Assembly: GCA_905235685.1 (NCBI GenBank)
Contig: CAJOMO010000004.1
Span: 1-53,186, forward strand
Length of the DNA: 53,186 bases
Source of the DNA: an uncultured Selenomonadaceae bacterium
Lineage (GTDB): Bacteria > Bacillota > Negativicutes > Selenomonadales > Selenomonadaceae
Reading direction: 5' to 3'
Numbering within the stretch: the first letter of the stretch is position 1; every line of letters starts with the position of its first letter. A program made the translations under genes and the position numbers. Of the stretch, positions 34,864-43,145 are shown in pieces. The notes under the pieces are model-generated. The model saw nothing but the letters and a program-made list of their open reading frames with translations, was not told where the DNA came from and ran no database searches.

Positions 34864-36102
34864 TTGTTGAACATACTGCTTTTACATCCGTCGTTTCCGG
34901 CGCAATGGAGTCACTTAGCCCCGTACTTGGCGCGGAATCCGGAAAACACCGTACTTTTCGCCAGCAAGGAAAATTCAATCAATAGCCAATTGCCAGGCGT
35001 GACTTTGGCACTGTACGCGAAACCTACCGAGGCTGAAACAAAGTACATTGAAGGTTGCGGACCTTTGCGCCCCGCCGCCGAGGCAGTTATCGAAGGGCAA
35101 GCGGTTGTTCGGGCAATGCAGTGGTTAGCTAAGGAGCGGAATTTTAAGCCGGACGTTATCATTGCGCATACCGGTTGGGGCTCGACGCTTTATTGTAAAG
35201 ATTTGTACCCGAAAGTTCCGATTATCGGCTATTTTGAATGGTACTATCTTGCTGACGACAGCGATTGTTATTGGTGGCCGGACGAAATTCCGCAAATGAA
35301 TAACCGCATTTCAATTCGCACGAGAAACGCGCATCATCTTTTGAATTTGGAATTGTGCGAGGCGGGCTTGACGCCGACCAAGTGGCAGTATTCGCAATTT
35401 CCGGAAGAATACAAGCCGAAACTTCACATAATCCACGAAGGCATTGATACGCAATTTTGTTCGCCCGACCCCAGCGGCAAACGTCCCGGGCTGGTGCTTG
35501 ACGATATTCAGCTGAATTTGCCCGAAGGCACGGAAATTATTACCTACGTTTCGCGCGGCTTTGAAATTTACCGCGGCTTCCCGTACTTTATGGACGCGAT
35601 AAGACTTGTACTTCAGCGTCGCCCGAAGGCTCACGTTATCGTCGTTGGCAAGGACAGAATTTGTTACGGCGCGCAGCTCAAAGATACCACCTACCTCAAG
35701 GAAGAAGAGAAAAAGGGCGGCTATGACACTGAGCGCGTGCATTTTGTTGGCTTGAGAAACCGCGGCGATTTCAGAAAAATTTTGCGTTCGTCCAGTTGCC
35801 ACATTTATTTGACGCGCCCGTTTGTTTTGAGCTGGTCGTTTTTGGAGGCAATGAGTTTCGGCTGCCCGATTGTCGGCTCGAAGACTCCGCCGGTTCAAGA
35901 GGTTATGGAAGATGAAGTTAACGGCAAATTGGCTGAATTTCGCTCGCCGTATCACATCGCCCGAAAAATTGAAGAAATGCTTGACGACCCCGAACGCGCC
36001 CGTCAACTCGGGCAACGCGCCCGTGAAACTATTCTTGAGCGTTTTGAACTCGGTAAATGTTTGCGCGCGCAGGAAGATTTAATGTATAGTTTAGTGAGGT
36101 AA
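34864..36102 (+). CDS. Glycosyltransferase, GT4-like (GT-B fold)
   Basis: 412 residues, TTG start 8 nt after AGGAG. N-terminal Rossmann-like domain begins LNILLLHPSFPAQWSHLAPYL; the C-terminal domain has ITYVSRGFEIYRGFPYFMDAI, AHVIVVGKDR, VHFVGLRNRGDFRKIL and the sugar-nucleotide region SWSFLEAMSFGCPIVGS, with VMEDEVNGKL, typical of GT4. It lies in the exporter operon, so it may glycosylate the exported protein or build a linked surface glycan. Donor and acceptor cannot be told. Confidence 0.88.
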   Translation: MLNILLLHPSFPAQWSHLAPYLARNPENTVLFASKENSINSQLPGVTLALYAKPTEAETKYIEGCGPLRPAAEAVIEGQAVVRAMQWLAKERNFKPDVIIAHTGWGSTLYCKDLYPKVPIIGYFEWYYLADDSDCYWWPDEIPQMNNRISIRTRNAHHLLNLELCEAGLTPTKWQYSQFPEEYKPKLHIIHEGIDTQFCSPDPSGKRPGLVLDDIQLNLPEGTEIITYVSRGFEIYRGFPYFMDAIRLVLQRRPKAHVIVVGKDRICYGAQLKDTTYLKEEEKKGGYDTERVHFVGLRNRGDFRKILRSSSCHIYLTRPFVLSWSFLEAMSFGCPIVGSKTPPVQEVMEDEVNGKLAEFRSPYHIARKIEEMLDDPERARQLGQRARETILERFELGKCLRAQEDLMYSLVR

Positions 36103-36104
36103 TT

Positions 36105-36728
36105 ATGATGAGAAACTTTAAGCTTTTAGCGGCACTTTTGGTATTGATAGCAATGTTAACTTCGGCTTGCGGCGACAATGCTGCACAGTCGGAAAAACCT
36201 TCACCGGCGGCGGATATTAAAACTTTTACTGAAGCGGTTTTGCACGAAGATGAGGCGGCTCTTAAAAGAATAAATATGTCAAAAGAAACACTCCATCAGC
36301 AAATTTCTTCGGCATTTAAAAAATCGTTTGCTGAAGCGACAAACGGCGTTGACTTTACCGACGAACAATTAAATCGAATTTGCGAAACGTTTATCAACAC
36401 TTTGAAAAAATCTAACATTACCACCCAGGACGTATCCGAAAATGACGGCAAGGCAACGGTCGCTGTTACTCTCGGCGTGTTTGAAGAACTCAACGAAGAA
36501 AAGTTAACTTCCTACCTTCCGGCTGATTTTGCGGCGCAGTCTTCAATGGACGAGGCTATGAATCTCATTGTACAGGCAATTGTTGACGCCGTTAACGATT
36601 TGCAGGTGACGGGCGAATCTACTTTCAATGTGGAATGCGAATACAACGACGAAGGCAAAATGTGGGTACCGGTTGACGCCGAAAGTTTTGGTGCGAAGGC
36701 TATGGAAACAATGTTTAAAATGGAATAA
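36105..36728 (+). CDS. Predicted lipoprotein of the exporter operon
   Basis: 207 residues. Signal peptide MMRNFKLLAALLVLIAMLTSAC with lipobox LTSAC, so it should be lipidated on Cys22 or Cys21 depending on which of two adjacent ATGs is used. The mature part is acidic and helical with a C-terminal region like DUF4878/DUF5105-type lipoproteins (VTLGVFEELNEEKL, VECEYNDEGKMWVPV). Function unknown. It lies 2 nt after the glycosyltransferase stop, with GAGG. Confidence 0.8.
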   Translation: MMRNFKLLAALLVLIAMLTSACGDNAAQSEKPSPAADIKTFTEAVLHEDEAALKRINMSKETLHQQISSAFKKSFAEATNGVDFTDEQLNRICETFINTLKKSNITTQDVSENDGKATVAVTLGVFEELNEEKLTSYLPADFAAQSSMDEAMNLIVQAIVDAVNDLQVTGESTFNVECEYNDEGKMWVPVDAESFGAKAMETMFKME

Positions 36729-36743
36729 TATTCGGAGGGCGTT

Positions 36744-38411
36744 ATGACATTTGAAAATTTTATACCGCCGCGCTCCAAAACCGTACTTGAAGTTACCGGC
36801 GAAGTTGCGGCTGATTTTGAAACTACCAGAAATAAATTTTTGGAAATTCAGCCCGCCTGCGATTATTCCGTGGCGAAAAATTTTGCGAAAGTCAAGGGCA
36901 AATTCGACACGATTTTAATCCAAAGCGCGCTTATCGGAAATATGGCGAAAGACGAACTCGTCAAGCTGATTAAAGACGCCGCCGCTAAATTGAAGGCGCG
37001 TGGGACTTTGATTTTTTCGCTGGAAAATATCGGCTTTATCGAAAACGTGATGGCGATTTTGGAAGGGCAGCCGCTTAAATTCAAAGTAACCTTAACCAGA
37101 GTTGAACTTGAAAATGCGATAGCCGACGCTGGAATAAATTTGCTGCGTTCACTTCACGCCGCCCGCAGAATTGAAATTTCCCAAAACATTAAGGATTTGG
37201 CGAAAATCGACACGGCGGTTTTCACGTACATTATTTCAGCGACGCCGGACGAATTGCCGCCAAAAACTGTGATTCAAGCTGTTATCGGTGAAAAATTAGT
37301 TTGCGCGCCGATTCGTATTCACACACCAAATTCTTTTATGGTTACCGAGCCGAATATTACAACCATTTCCACTGAGCCGCGCGACGCTTACCGGCTTTTC
37401 AGCGCCGAAAAGTACACCGACAGAATTTTTATCAATCAGCGCATTTCGTTTCCGAGTTTCACCAACGGCAAACTTTTTTTCGAGCAGCTCAAAGAGTTGG
37501 GATATCTTTTCATTGAAGAAATTGACGACAATCCGGTTTTGTGGCGCGAAAAGTACGAGCAAATCGGCTGGATAAATTTTATTGGCGTGCATGGCATTCA
37601 GACTTCGACGGAATATCTTGCTGATTTTCTGCGCGAATACAACCCGAACATCAAAGTTTTTCATAATCAGCTTAGGCGGATTTTGCCGCTGCGCGATTTT
37701 GCGAAAAATGAAACCGTGACGATATTTTTTGGCGCGCTCAACCGCGATAAAGATTTCAATGAGATTCTGCCGGTTATCAACGACTTCGCGCAGGAGTACG
37801 GCGATAAGCTTGCTTTTAAAATCATTGCCAATACTGAACTTTTCGAGTCGATTCAAAGCACGAATAAAACTTTGGTCGGCAATCCGAATTATTACAACGG
37901 GCAATTCGCGCCGTACGAAGTTTACGAAAAAACTCTGCGCGAAAGTGATATTGCGCTGTTGCCGCTGCTTGACAATGAATTTAACCGTTCGAAATCCGAT
38001 TTGAAATTTATCGAATGCGCCGGTAATGGCTGCGTGGCGTTGGCGTCGCCGGTGGTTTACGCGCAAACCGTCAAGGACGGCGAAACCGGATTTATTTTCA
38101 ACAACAATCAAGAATTTGCCGAGAAATTGCGGGCGCTGATTGACAAGCCGAATAAGCGCCGCGAAATTGCAACCGCCGCTTATGAGTACGTCAAGCACAA
38201 TCGCCTTTTGAGCCAGCATTACGAAGAGCGGCTTGATTGGTATCGTGAACTTTTGAAAAAACTTCCGGAACTCAACGCGGAAACTCAAGCGCGCCTCGAT
38301 AAAGTTGCTCCGAGATTTGCAAACGAATTGGCGTCAATCGAAAATGAAAAATCGCAGGTTGAAGGAATTTCTAAGCCCAATGCAGAAATAATTATACCCA
38401 GTGAATGGTGA
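36744..38411 (+). CDS. Two-domain glycosyltransferase with methyltransferase-like N-terminus
   Basis: 555 residues, GGAGGGC ribosome binding site. Residues 1-150 resemble a trimmed Rossmann methyltransferase (KTVLEVTGEVAADF, FDTILIQSALIG, LKARGTLIFSLENIGF), without a clear SAM-binding Gly loop. Residues about 215-510 resemble a GT-B glycosyltransferase: VFHNQLRRILPL, VTIFFGALNRDKDF, LKFIECAGNGCVALASPV and VKDGETGFIFNNN. Such fusions occur in protein O-glycosylation and surface glycan loci. It follows the lipoprotein and probably ends the exporter operon. Confidence 0.78.
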   Translation: MTFENFIPPRSKTVLEVTGEVAADFETTRNKFLEIQPACDYSVAKNFAKVKGKFDTILIQSALIGNMAKDELVKLIKDAAAKLKARGTLIFSLENIGFIENVMAILEGQPLKFKVTLTRVELENAIADAGINLLRSLHAARRIEISQNIKDLAKIDTAVFTYIISATPDELPPKTVIQAVIGEKLVCAPIRIHTPNSFMVTEPNITTISTEPRDAYRLFSAEKYTDRIFINQRISFPSFTNGKLFFEQLKELGYLFIEEIDDNPVLWREKYEQIGWINFIGVHGIQTSTEYLADFLREYNPNIKVFHNQLRRILPLRDFAKNETVTIFFGALNRDKDFNEILPVINDFAQEYGDKLAFKIIANTELFESIQSTNKTLVGNPNYYNGQFAPYEVYEKTLRESDIALLPLLDNEFNRSKSDLKFIECAGNGCVALASPVVYAQTVKDGETGFIFNNNQEFAEKLRALIDKPNKRREIATAAYEYVKHNRLLSQHYEERLDWYRELLKKLPELNAETQARLDKVAPRFANELASIENEKSQVEGISKPNAEIIIPSEW

Positions 38412-38442
38412 TTATTTTTCCGTGAGGAAGGGAGTGACAGCA

Positions 38443-38805
38443 ATGGTAGGTCTTCAACTTTTTTCCGCGTCGCTGATATTTTATGCGGCGTTTGCTTGCG
38501 CGGTGCTGGGTATTTCAATTTTGGTTTACGTTAGCAGTCGCAATCCGACGAAAAATACCACAGTGCTTGACGATTTAGTTTTGGGCGAACGTCAGAAAAA
38601 CAGCAAAGGTTACACGAGCGTTATCGACAAGCGGAAATTTCTCGGCGCAATAGGCGTTTGCGCCACGGACTTGCGCCCCGCCGGTACGGTTACTGTCGAA
38701 GGTGAACCGCTGGACGTTGTTACCGAAGGCGCTTTTGTCAAGCAGGGTAATATCGTCAAAATAATCAACGTTGACGGCTCGCGCGTGCTTGTTCGTCAAA
38801 TCTGA
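38443..38805 (+). CDS. NfeD-like protein, short form
   Basis: 120 residues. One membrane helix (about 8-28) and a C-terminal OB-fold domain with GAIGVCATDLRPAGTVTVEGEPLDVV and RVLVRQI, as in short NfeD proteins. ATG at 38443 with GGAAGGGAG is preferred to an upstream ATG lying inside the previous gene. Short NfeD proteins accompany flotillin-type scaffold proteins; floA follows. Confidence 0.88.
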   Translation: MVGLQLFSASLIFYAAFACAVLGISILVYVSSRNPTKNTTVLDDLVLGERQKNSKGYTSVIDKRKFLGAIGVCATDLRPAGTVTVEGEPLDVVTEGAFVKQGNIVKIINVDGSRVLVRQI

Positions 38806-38872
38806 AATTGGGGAGTAGGGAGTGAAAATAATTGCCCCTGCTCCTTTCTTGCCATTAAAGGAGGTTTTTAGT

Positions 38873-39865
38873 ATGGAACTTTTATTAGGCTCAGGATTTT
38901 TCCTAGTGTTGGCAATAGTCGTCATAGCAGTCTTCCTTCATTTCGTGCCAATTGGGCTGTGGATATCGGCGTTGGCGGCGGACGTACACGTAGGAATTTT
39001 CACGTTAATTGGAATGAGGATGCGCCGCGTTCCTCCGGCAAAAATCGTAATGCCGCTTATCAAAGCAAACAAAGCCGGTCTCGACGTCAATGTCAATCAG
39101 CTTGAAGCGCATTATTTAGCGGGCGGAAATGTCGATAAAGTTGTCGACGCACTTATCGCAAGTCAGCGCGCTCAAATTGTTTTGCCGTTCGAGCGTTCGG
39201 CGGCGATTGACTTAGCCGGTCGCGATGTTTTGGAGGCAGTTCAAATGAGCGTCAACCCGAAAGTCATTGAGACGCCGGTTGTCAGCGCGGTTGCGAAAAA
39301 TGGTATTGAATTGAAAATCAAGGCGCGGGTTACTGTTCGCGCGAATATTGATCGGTTAGTTGGCGGCGCGGGCGAGCCTACGATTATTGCGCGCGTCGGC
39401 GAAGGTATCGTTACGACTGTTGGCAGTTCCGAAAATCATACTGATGTTCTTGAAAGTCCGGACGAAATTTCTAAGACTGTTTTGGGCAAAGGTTTGGACG
39501 CAGGCACGGCGTTTGAAATTTTGTCTATTGACATTGCCGATGTTGACGTCGGACGCAATATTGGCGCGCAACTTCAAACAGATCAAGCTGAGGCTGATAA
39601 ACGTATCGCGCAGGCGAAGGCTGAAGAGCGCCGCGCAATGGCTGTTGCACGCGAACAGGAAATGAAGGCTTACACTCAAGAAATGGAAGCTAAGGTTGTT
39701 GAGGCGCAGGCTGAAGTTCCGCACGCCATGGCTGAGGCTTTCAAAAACGGCAAACTCGGCGTTATGGATTATTACAACATGCAAAATATTCAAGCCGATA
39801 CTGAAATGCGTACTGCCATTAGCAAATCCGGCGTAAAGGCGAAAACTCAAACCGTTGCCAAGTGA
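38873..39865 (+). CDS. floA: Flotillin-like protein FloA (YqfA family)
   Basis: 330 residues from ATG 38873 with an ideal AAGGAGG. One N-terminal membrane segment, then the conserved YqfA core with [65 protein letters not shown] (region) and [15 protein letters not shown], and an Ala/Glu-rich coiled coil. FloA organises membrane microdomains in Bacillus. It is paired with nfeD as in many Firmicutes. Confidence 0.95.
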   Translation: MELLLGSGFFLVLAIVVIAVFLHFVPIGLWISALAADVHVGIFTLIGMRMRRVPPAKIVMPLIKANKAGLDVNVNQLEAHYLAGGNVDKVVDALIASQRAQIVLPFERSAAIDLAGRDVLEAVQMSVNPKVIETPVVSAVAKNGIELKIKARVTVRANIDRLVGGAGEPTIIARVGEGIVTTVGSSENHTDVLESPDEISKTVLGKGLDAGTAFEILSIDIADVDVGRNIGAQLQTDQAEADKRIAQAKAEERRAMAVAREQEMKAYTQEMEAKVVEAQAEVPHAMAEAFKNGKLGVMDYYNMQNIQADTEMRTAISKSGVKAKTQTVAK

Positions 39866-39875
39866 GTGATACGCT

Positions 39876-40229
39876 ATGGAAATATCTTTTATTGTAGTGC
39901 TGTGGATAATTGTTACGATAATTGAAGCGGTCTCTGAAAGTAAGCGCCGCGCAAATTTACCCCCGCCGCAAGGTTCAGAATTTGAACTTCCTACATTGGC
40001 GAATGCTCCAAATCAATCGGCGGAAATTCGCGATTTTAATTTTGTTGAATTTTATCAGCAAAAAAAGCAGGCCGAACTTCAAAATTCCGCGACAAAAACT
40101 CAGCCGGAAATTCAATCCGTTGCTGAAGAAAAAAATTCTGATTTGGAAATAACGCCCGCCGCCGCAATGAATGCGATTATCCTTAGCGAAATTCTTGACA
40201 AACCAAAGGCACTGCGTAAGCGCAGGTAA
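39876..40229 (+). CDS. Small membrane-anchored hypothetical protein
   Basis: 117 residues. One N-terminal helix (about 4-20, SFIVVLWIIVTIIEAV), a Pro/Gln-rich middle and a basic end KPKALRKRR. GAGTGA ribosome binding site 10 nt after floA, so it belongs to the nfeD-floA unit. Family not recognised. Confidence 0.65.
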   Translation: MEISFIVVLWIIVTIIEAVSESKRRANLPPPQGSEFELPTLANAPNQSAEIRDFNFVEFYQQKKQAELQNSATKTQPEIQSVAEEKNSDLEITPAAAMNAIILSEILDKPKALRKRR

Positions 40230-40236
40230 ATTTAAA

Positions 40237-40272
40237 GGGACGGTCGAAATTACGGCGCGTCCCAATTTTTTT
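40237..40272 (+). terminator. Terminator after the nfeD-floA unit
   Basis: Stem GGGACG (40237-40242) with CGTCCC (40258-40263), followed by AATTTTTTT. It lies 8 nt after the stop, immediately before the next ribosome binding site. Confidence 0.82.
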
Positions 40273-40283
40273 GGAGTGATTTT

Positions 40284-41003
40284 GTGATTGACATTAAGAA
40301 TCTGAAAAAATCTTTCGGCGATTTGCATGTTTTGAAGGGAATTGATTTGCACATTGACGAGCGCGAAGTTGTCGTTATAATCGGACCTTCGGGCAGTGGT
40401 AAATCGACGCTTTTAAGGTGCATGAATTTTTTGGAAGAGCCGACTGACGGCACAATCACGGTTGACGGGATACCTCTTGACAGCGAAGAAAATGTTAACA
40501 AAGTCCGCGAAGAAGTTGGTATGGTTTTTCAGCGGTTTAATCTTTTCCCGCATATGACGGTTATTGACAATATCACGCTTGCGCCGATTCACGTTCGGAA
40601 AATGGAACGTGCGCGCGCAGAAATGATTGGGCAGGAATTGTTAGACCGCGTCGGTTTGGGCGATAAGGCGAATGCGTATCCTAACCAATTGAGCGGCGGG
40701 CAGCAACAACGCGTAGCCATTGCGCGGGCTTTGGCTATGAAACCGAAAGTTATGCTCTTTGACGAGCCGACTTCGGCGCTTGACCCCGAAATGGTTGGTG
40801 AAGTCCTTGACGTTATGCAAAAATTAGCCGAAACCGGAATGACGATGGTTATTGTTACGCACGAAATGGGCTTTGCGCGCGAAGTTGGAACGCGGCTTTT
40901 ATTCGTTGACGGCGGATATATTGTCGAGGACGGCGTTCCCAAAAAAGTTTTTGAAAATCCTCAATCCGAACGCACGAAATTATTTTTGTCGAAAATTTTA
41001 TAG
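40284..41003 (+). CDS. Amino-acid-type ABC transporter ATP-binding protein (GlnQ-like), orphan
   Basis: 239 residues, GTG start after GGAGTGA. Walker [11 protein letters not shown]-loop [13 protein letters not shown], signature [15 protein letters not shown], Walker [16 protein letters not shown] and [10 protein letters not shown] are typical of polar amino acid importers. No permease or binding protein gene adjoins it, so its partners are encoded elsewhere or it is a leftover. Repeat copy C begins 7 nt after its stop. Confidence 0.92.
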   Translation: MIDIKNLKKSFGDLHVLKGIDLHIDEREVVVIIGPSGSGKSTLLRCMNFLEEPTDGTITVDGIPLDSEENVNKVREEVGMVFQRFNLFPHMTVIDNITLAPIHVRKMERARAEMIGQELLDRVGLGDKANAYPNQLSGGQQQRVAIARALAMKPKVMLFDEPTSALDPEMVGEVLDVMQKLAETGMTMVIVTHEMGFAREVGTRLLFVDGGYIVEDGVPKKVFENPQSERTKLFLSKIL

Positions 41004-41010
41004 ATTGTAT

Positions 41011-41125
41011 CAGCATTTCTTTCTTTTCGGAAAGAAAGAAACGCTTAGCAAAGAAAGAAAACTTCCGCGCATTAGTCGCATCACGCGACTAGGCGCGGGC
41101 GTGGCGCGCGTCCGTGCGCGCCTCT
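41011..41125 (+). repeat. Structured 3'-end repeat, copy C (diverged)
   Basis: Same layout as copies A and B with different stem bases. Hairpin 1 pairs TTTCTTTCTTT (41016-41026) with 41031-41041. An identical second partner arm AAAGAAAGAAA lies at 41050-41060. Hairpin 2 pairs TAGTCGC (41073-41079) with GCGACTA (41085-41091) around the invariant loop ATCAC. Hairpin 3 pairs GGCGCGC (41103-41109) with GCGCGCC (41116-41122). It fills the gap between the GlnQ-like gene and bioY, both rightward, so it is also the bioY leader. Confidence 0.86.
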
Positions 41126-41146
41126 CTAACACTTGGAGAATTTGTA

Positions 41147-41668
41147 ATGCAAACAAAAATTTTAACCAAAATGGCGCTGTGCGTGGCACTCTGCTGCATT
41201 TCAGCAAATTTTGTATTTCCGCTGCCATTTACGCCTGGCATGGTAACCGCATTGACAATATTTTTAAGTTTGACAGCTTACATTCTGCCACCTAAACAAA
41301 CATTTTTGGTCGTGTTGGCGTATTTGCTGTTGGGAGCGGCGGGCTTGCCGGTATTCGCGGGCACGGGCGGTATCGGACGCCTAGTCAGTCCGGCGGGCGG
41401 ATTTTATTTCGCATGGTTAATCGCTTATCCACTTTTGAGCGCCTTCAAAGGCAACGTAAATTTCCGCCGCTACGTCTTAATGAACATTTTAATCGCAATG
41501 CCCGTAACCTATTTGGGCGGTTTAATCTCAATGGTTTTAATTTTGAATATAAGCCCCCTGGAAGCCGCTACAATGGCCGTTTTGCCCTTCGTGGTAGGTG
41601 ATATACTAAAAGCGTGCGCGGCGGCGTTTATGGGCGTTAGAATCAATTTGGCGCTGAAGTGGGAATGA
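41147..41668 (+). CDS. bioY: Biotin transporter substrate-binding subunit BioY
   Basis: 173 residues with six hydrophobic segments. KMALCVALCCISANFVFPLPF, PGMVTALTIFLSLTAYILPPK, GLPVFAGTGGIGRLVSPAGGF and GDILKACAAAFMG match BioY, the S component of ECF-type biotin importers. Start ATG 41147 with GGAG is preferred over an upstream in-frame start that lies in the repeat. No BirA operator is evident. Its end overlaps the convergent ATPase gene by 26 nt. Confidence 0.95.
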   Translation: MQTKILTKMALCVALCCISANFVFPLPFTPGMVTALTIFLSLTAYILPPKQTFLVVLAYLLLGAAGLPVFAGTGGIGRLVSPAGGFYFAWLIAYPLLSAFKGNVNFRRYVLMNILIAMPVTYLGGLISMVLILNISPLEAATMAVLPFVVGDILKACAAAFMGVRINLALKWE

Positions 41669-42422
41669 TTACACTGTCGCCCGCCGAATTAAAAAATGTA
41701 TCAGCCTTGACGTTAAAAATCTTAGCAACAGATTCAGCGTCGAGGATTTTTTTTGGCGCGCCCGCCGCATAAATCCCGTGATTTTTGATAACAATCACTT
41801 CGTCCATATACCGCCGCACGTGATTAATATCGTGCAAAACAGCAATAATCGTGACGCCGAAATTTTTATTGACGCCGCTGATAATGTCCATAACGTCAAG
41901 CTGATGTGCAATGTCAAGGTAAGTCGTCGGCTCGTCCAAAAGCAAAATCTGCGGTTTCTGCGCGAGAGTCATAGCCAGCCAGGCGCGTTGCCTTTCGCCG
42001 CCCGATAAAGTTTTGACTTGGCGATTTTCAAAATCGGTGAGCCGCGTAATTTTCAGCGCCCAATCGACAGCCGCCGAATCTTCAGCCGCATTACCGCCGA
42101 AAATTTTTCTGTGCGGAAATCTGCCAAATTCAGCCAGCTGTCGAACCGTGGTATCTTGCGGCACGTCGCGCTCTTGCGGCAAAATCGCCATTACCTGCGC
42201 GAGTTTTTTTCTGCCGAGATTTTTAATGTCAACGCCGTCAATTTTCACAGCGCCAGTAAATTTTTCGTTCAAAAGACAAAGCGCCTTCAGCAAAGTTGAC
42301 TTTCCCGCGCCGTTCGGACCGATTATCGCCGTGCGTTTGCCTGCCGCGAATGTGTAATTTATTTCGCGCAGAATTTCTTTGCCGCCGATTTTCACGCCGA
42401 GATTTTCAGCCGTCAAATTCAT
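41643..42422 (-). CDS. FecE/FepC-type ABC transporter ATP-binding protein, orphan
   Basis: 259 residues. Walker A GPNGAGKSTLLKAL, Q-loop LPQERDVPQDTTV, signature LSGGERQRAWLAMTLAQ, Walker B ILLLDEPTTYLDIAHQL and LHDINHVRRYMD mark the siderophore, heme or cobalamin importer subfamily. The chosen ATG overlaps the stop of the CAP-domain gene (ATGA), implying coupled translation. No permease or binding protein is adjacent. Confidence 0.92.
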   Translation of the reverse strand: MNLTAENLGVKIGGKEILREINYTFAAGKRTAIIGPNGAGKSTLLKALCLLNEKFTGAVKIDGVDIKNLGRKKLAQVMAILPQERDVPQDTTVRQLAEFGRFPHRKIFGGNAAEDSAAVDWALKITRLTDFENRQVKTLSGGERQRAWLAMTLAQKPQILLLDEPTTYLDIAHQLDVMDIISGVNKNFGVTIIAVLHDINHVRRYMDEVIVIKNHGIYAAGAPKKILDAESVAKIFNVKADTFFNSAGDSVIIPTSAPN

Positions 42423-42889
42423 TTCTGCCGAAAAAATTGCGCCCAAAAATATTTGTACTTCGAACTTTCAACGTAAACACAGCCAACGCCCATTTCCTTG
42501 AAGCGCGGATTCATAATATTTTCGCGGTGAGTGGGCGACTTCATCCACGCGTCGACAACGGCTTTGGCGGAACGTTGACCGGCGGCAATATTTTCGCCCA
42601 AAAATTTATAAGAGCCGCGGACGGCGGTAAAACAATCGCTGCCGTTCGGGCGCATGTGCGAAAATTTTTTAGTAATTTCTTTGGCGCGGATTTGGGCGTA
42701 TTTATTCAAATCGTAGGCAAGTTTCAGCTGTTGCAAATTGCCTTTCGCGCGCTCGACGTTGACGTAGTATAAAACTTCCCGCGCAAAATCGGTTGAGACG
42801 CTTGGACTTTCGCGCCATTGTGCGGCGGCAAAGGCGTTCGACGCGGTTAAAATCAAAATCAGAGCCGCGCCCAAAAATATTTCCCGCAA
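42419..42889 (-). CDS. Secreted CAP/SCP-domain protein
   Basis: 156 residues from TTG at 42889, chosen because GGAG lies 9 nt upstream and the result is a clean signal peptide MREIFLGAALILILTASNAF with an A-x-A-like cleavage site. An ATG at 42904 lacks a ribosome binding site. The CAP domain has the conserved His and Glu set: FSHMRPNG, LGENIAAG and SPTHRENIMNPRFKEMGVG. Bacterial CAP proteins (YkwD type) are exported; roles are mostly unknown. It is coupled to an importer ATPase gene. Confidence 0.88.
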   Translation of the reverse strand: MREIFLGAALILILTASNAFAAAQWRESPSVSTDFAREVLYYVNVERAKGNLQQLKLAYDLNKYAQIRAKEITKKFSHMRPNGSDCFTAVRGSYKFLGENIAAGQRSAKAVVDAWMKSPTHRENIMNPRFKEMGVGCVYVESSKYKYFWAQFFRQK

Positions 42890-42908
42890 AAAAATCAACT
42901 CCATTAGC

Positions 42909-42935
42909 AAAAAAACCGTCGCATTTCTACGACAG
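42909..42935 (-). terminator. Terminator after tRNA-Arg
   Basis: On the minus strand, stem CTGTCG (42935-42930) with CGACGG (42921-42916), one G-U pair, loop of 8, then seven T. It ends the tRNA transcript before the CAP-domain gene. Confidence 0.78.
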
Positions 42936-42950
42936 TTGAAAATTTCAAGT

Positions 42951-43027
42951 TGGTGCGATTGGCGCGATTCGAACGCGCGACCTACTGCTTAGGAGGCAGT
43001 TGCTCTATCCTGCTGAGCTACAACCGC
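42951..43027 (-). tRNA. tRNA-Arg (anticodon CCT)
   Basis: 77 nt including an encoded CCA at 42951-42953. Acceptor GCGGTTG pairs with CAATCGC with one G-U. D arm GCTCAGCAGGATAGAGC. The anticodon stem ACTGC/GCAGT holds loop CTCCTAA with anticodon CCT, reading AGG. T arm GCGCG-TTCGAAT-CGCGC is perfect. In contrast to the tRNA-Thr gene, CCA is encoded. Confidence 0.97.
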
Positions 43028-43082
43028 TTTTCCTGCAGTTTAGCACGTTTAGAATTTATTTGCAAGCGCTAAATCTTTTGAT

Positions 43083-43111
43083 TTGCTTTTATTCAAGGTT
43101 TAATGTATAAT
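43083..43111 (+). promoter_or_regulatory. Predicted promoter of the DeoR-family gene
   Basis: TTGCTT at 43083-43088 and a perfect TATAAT at 43106-43111 with a 17-nt spacer, 35 nt upstream of the ATG. Confidence 0.72.
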
Positions 43112-43145
43112 TCAAATTCATTTAAAAATCGAAGGATGGACGAAT

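Noticed and set aside
41004..41146. Biotin-responsive operator before bioY
   Set aside because: No BirA-type inverted repeat is visible; the gap is filled by repeat copy C.
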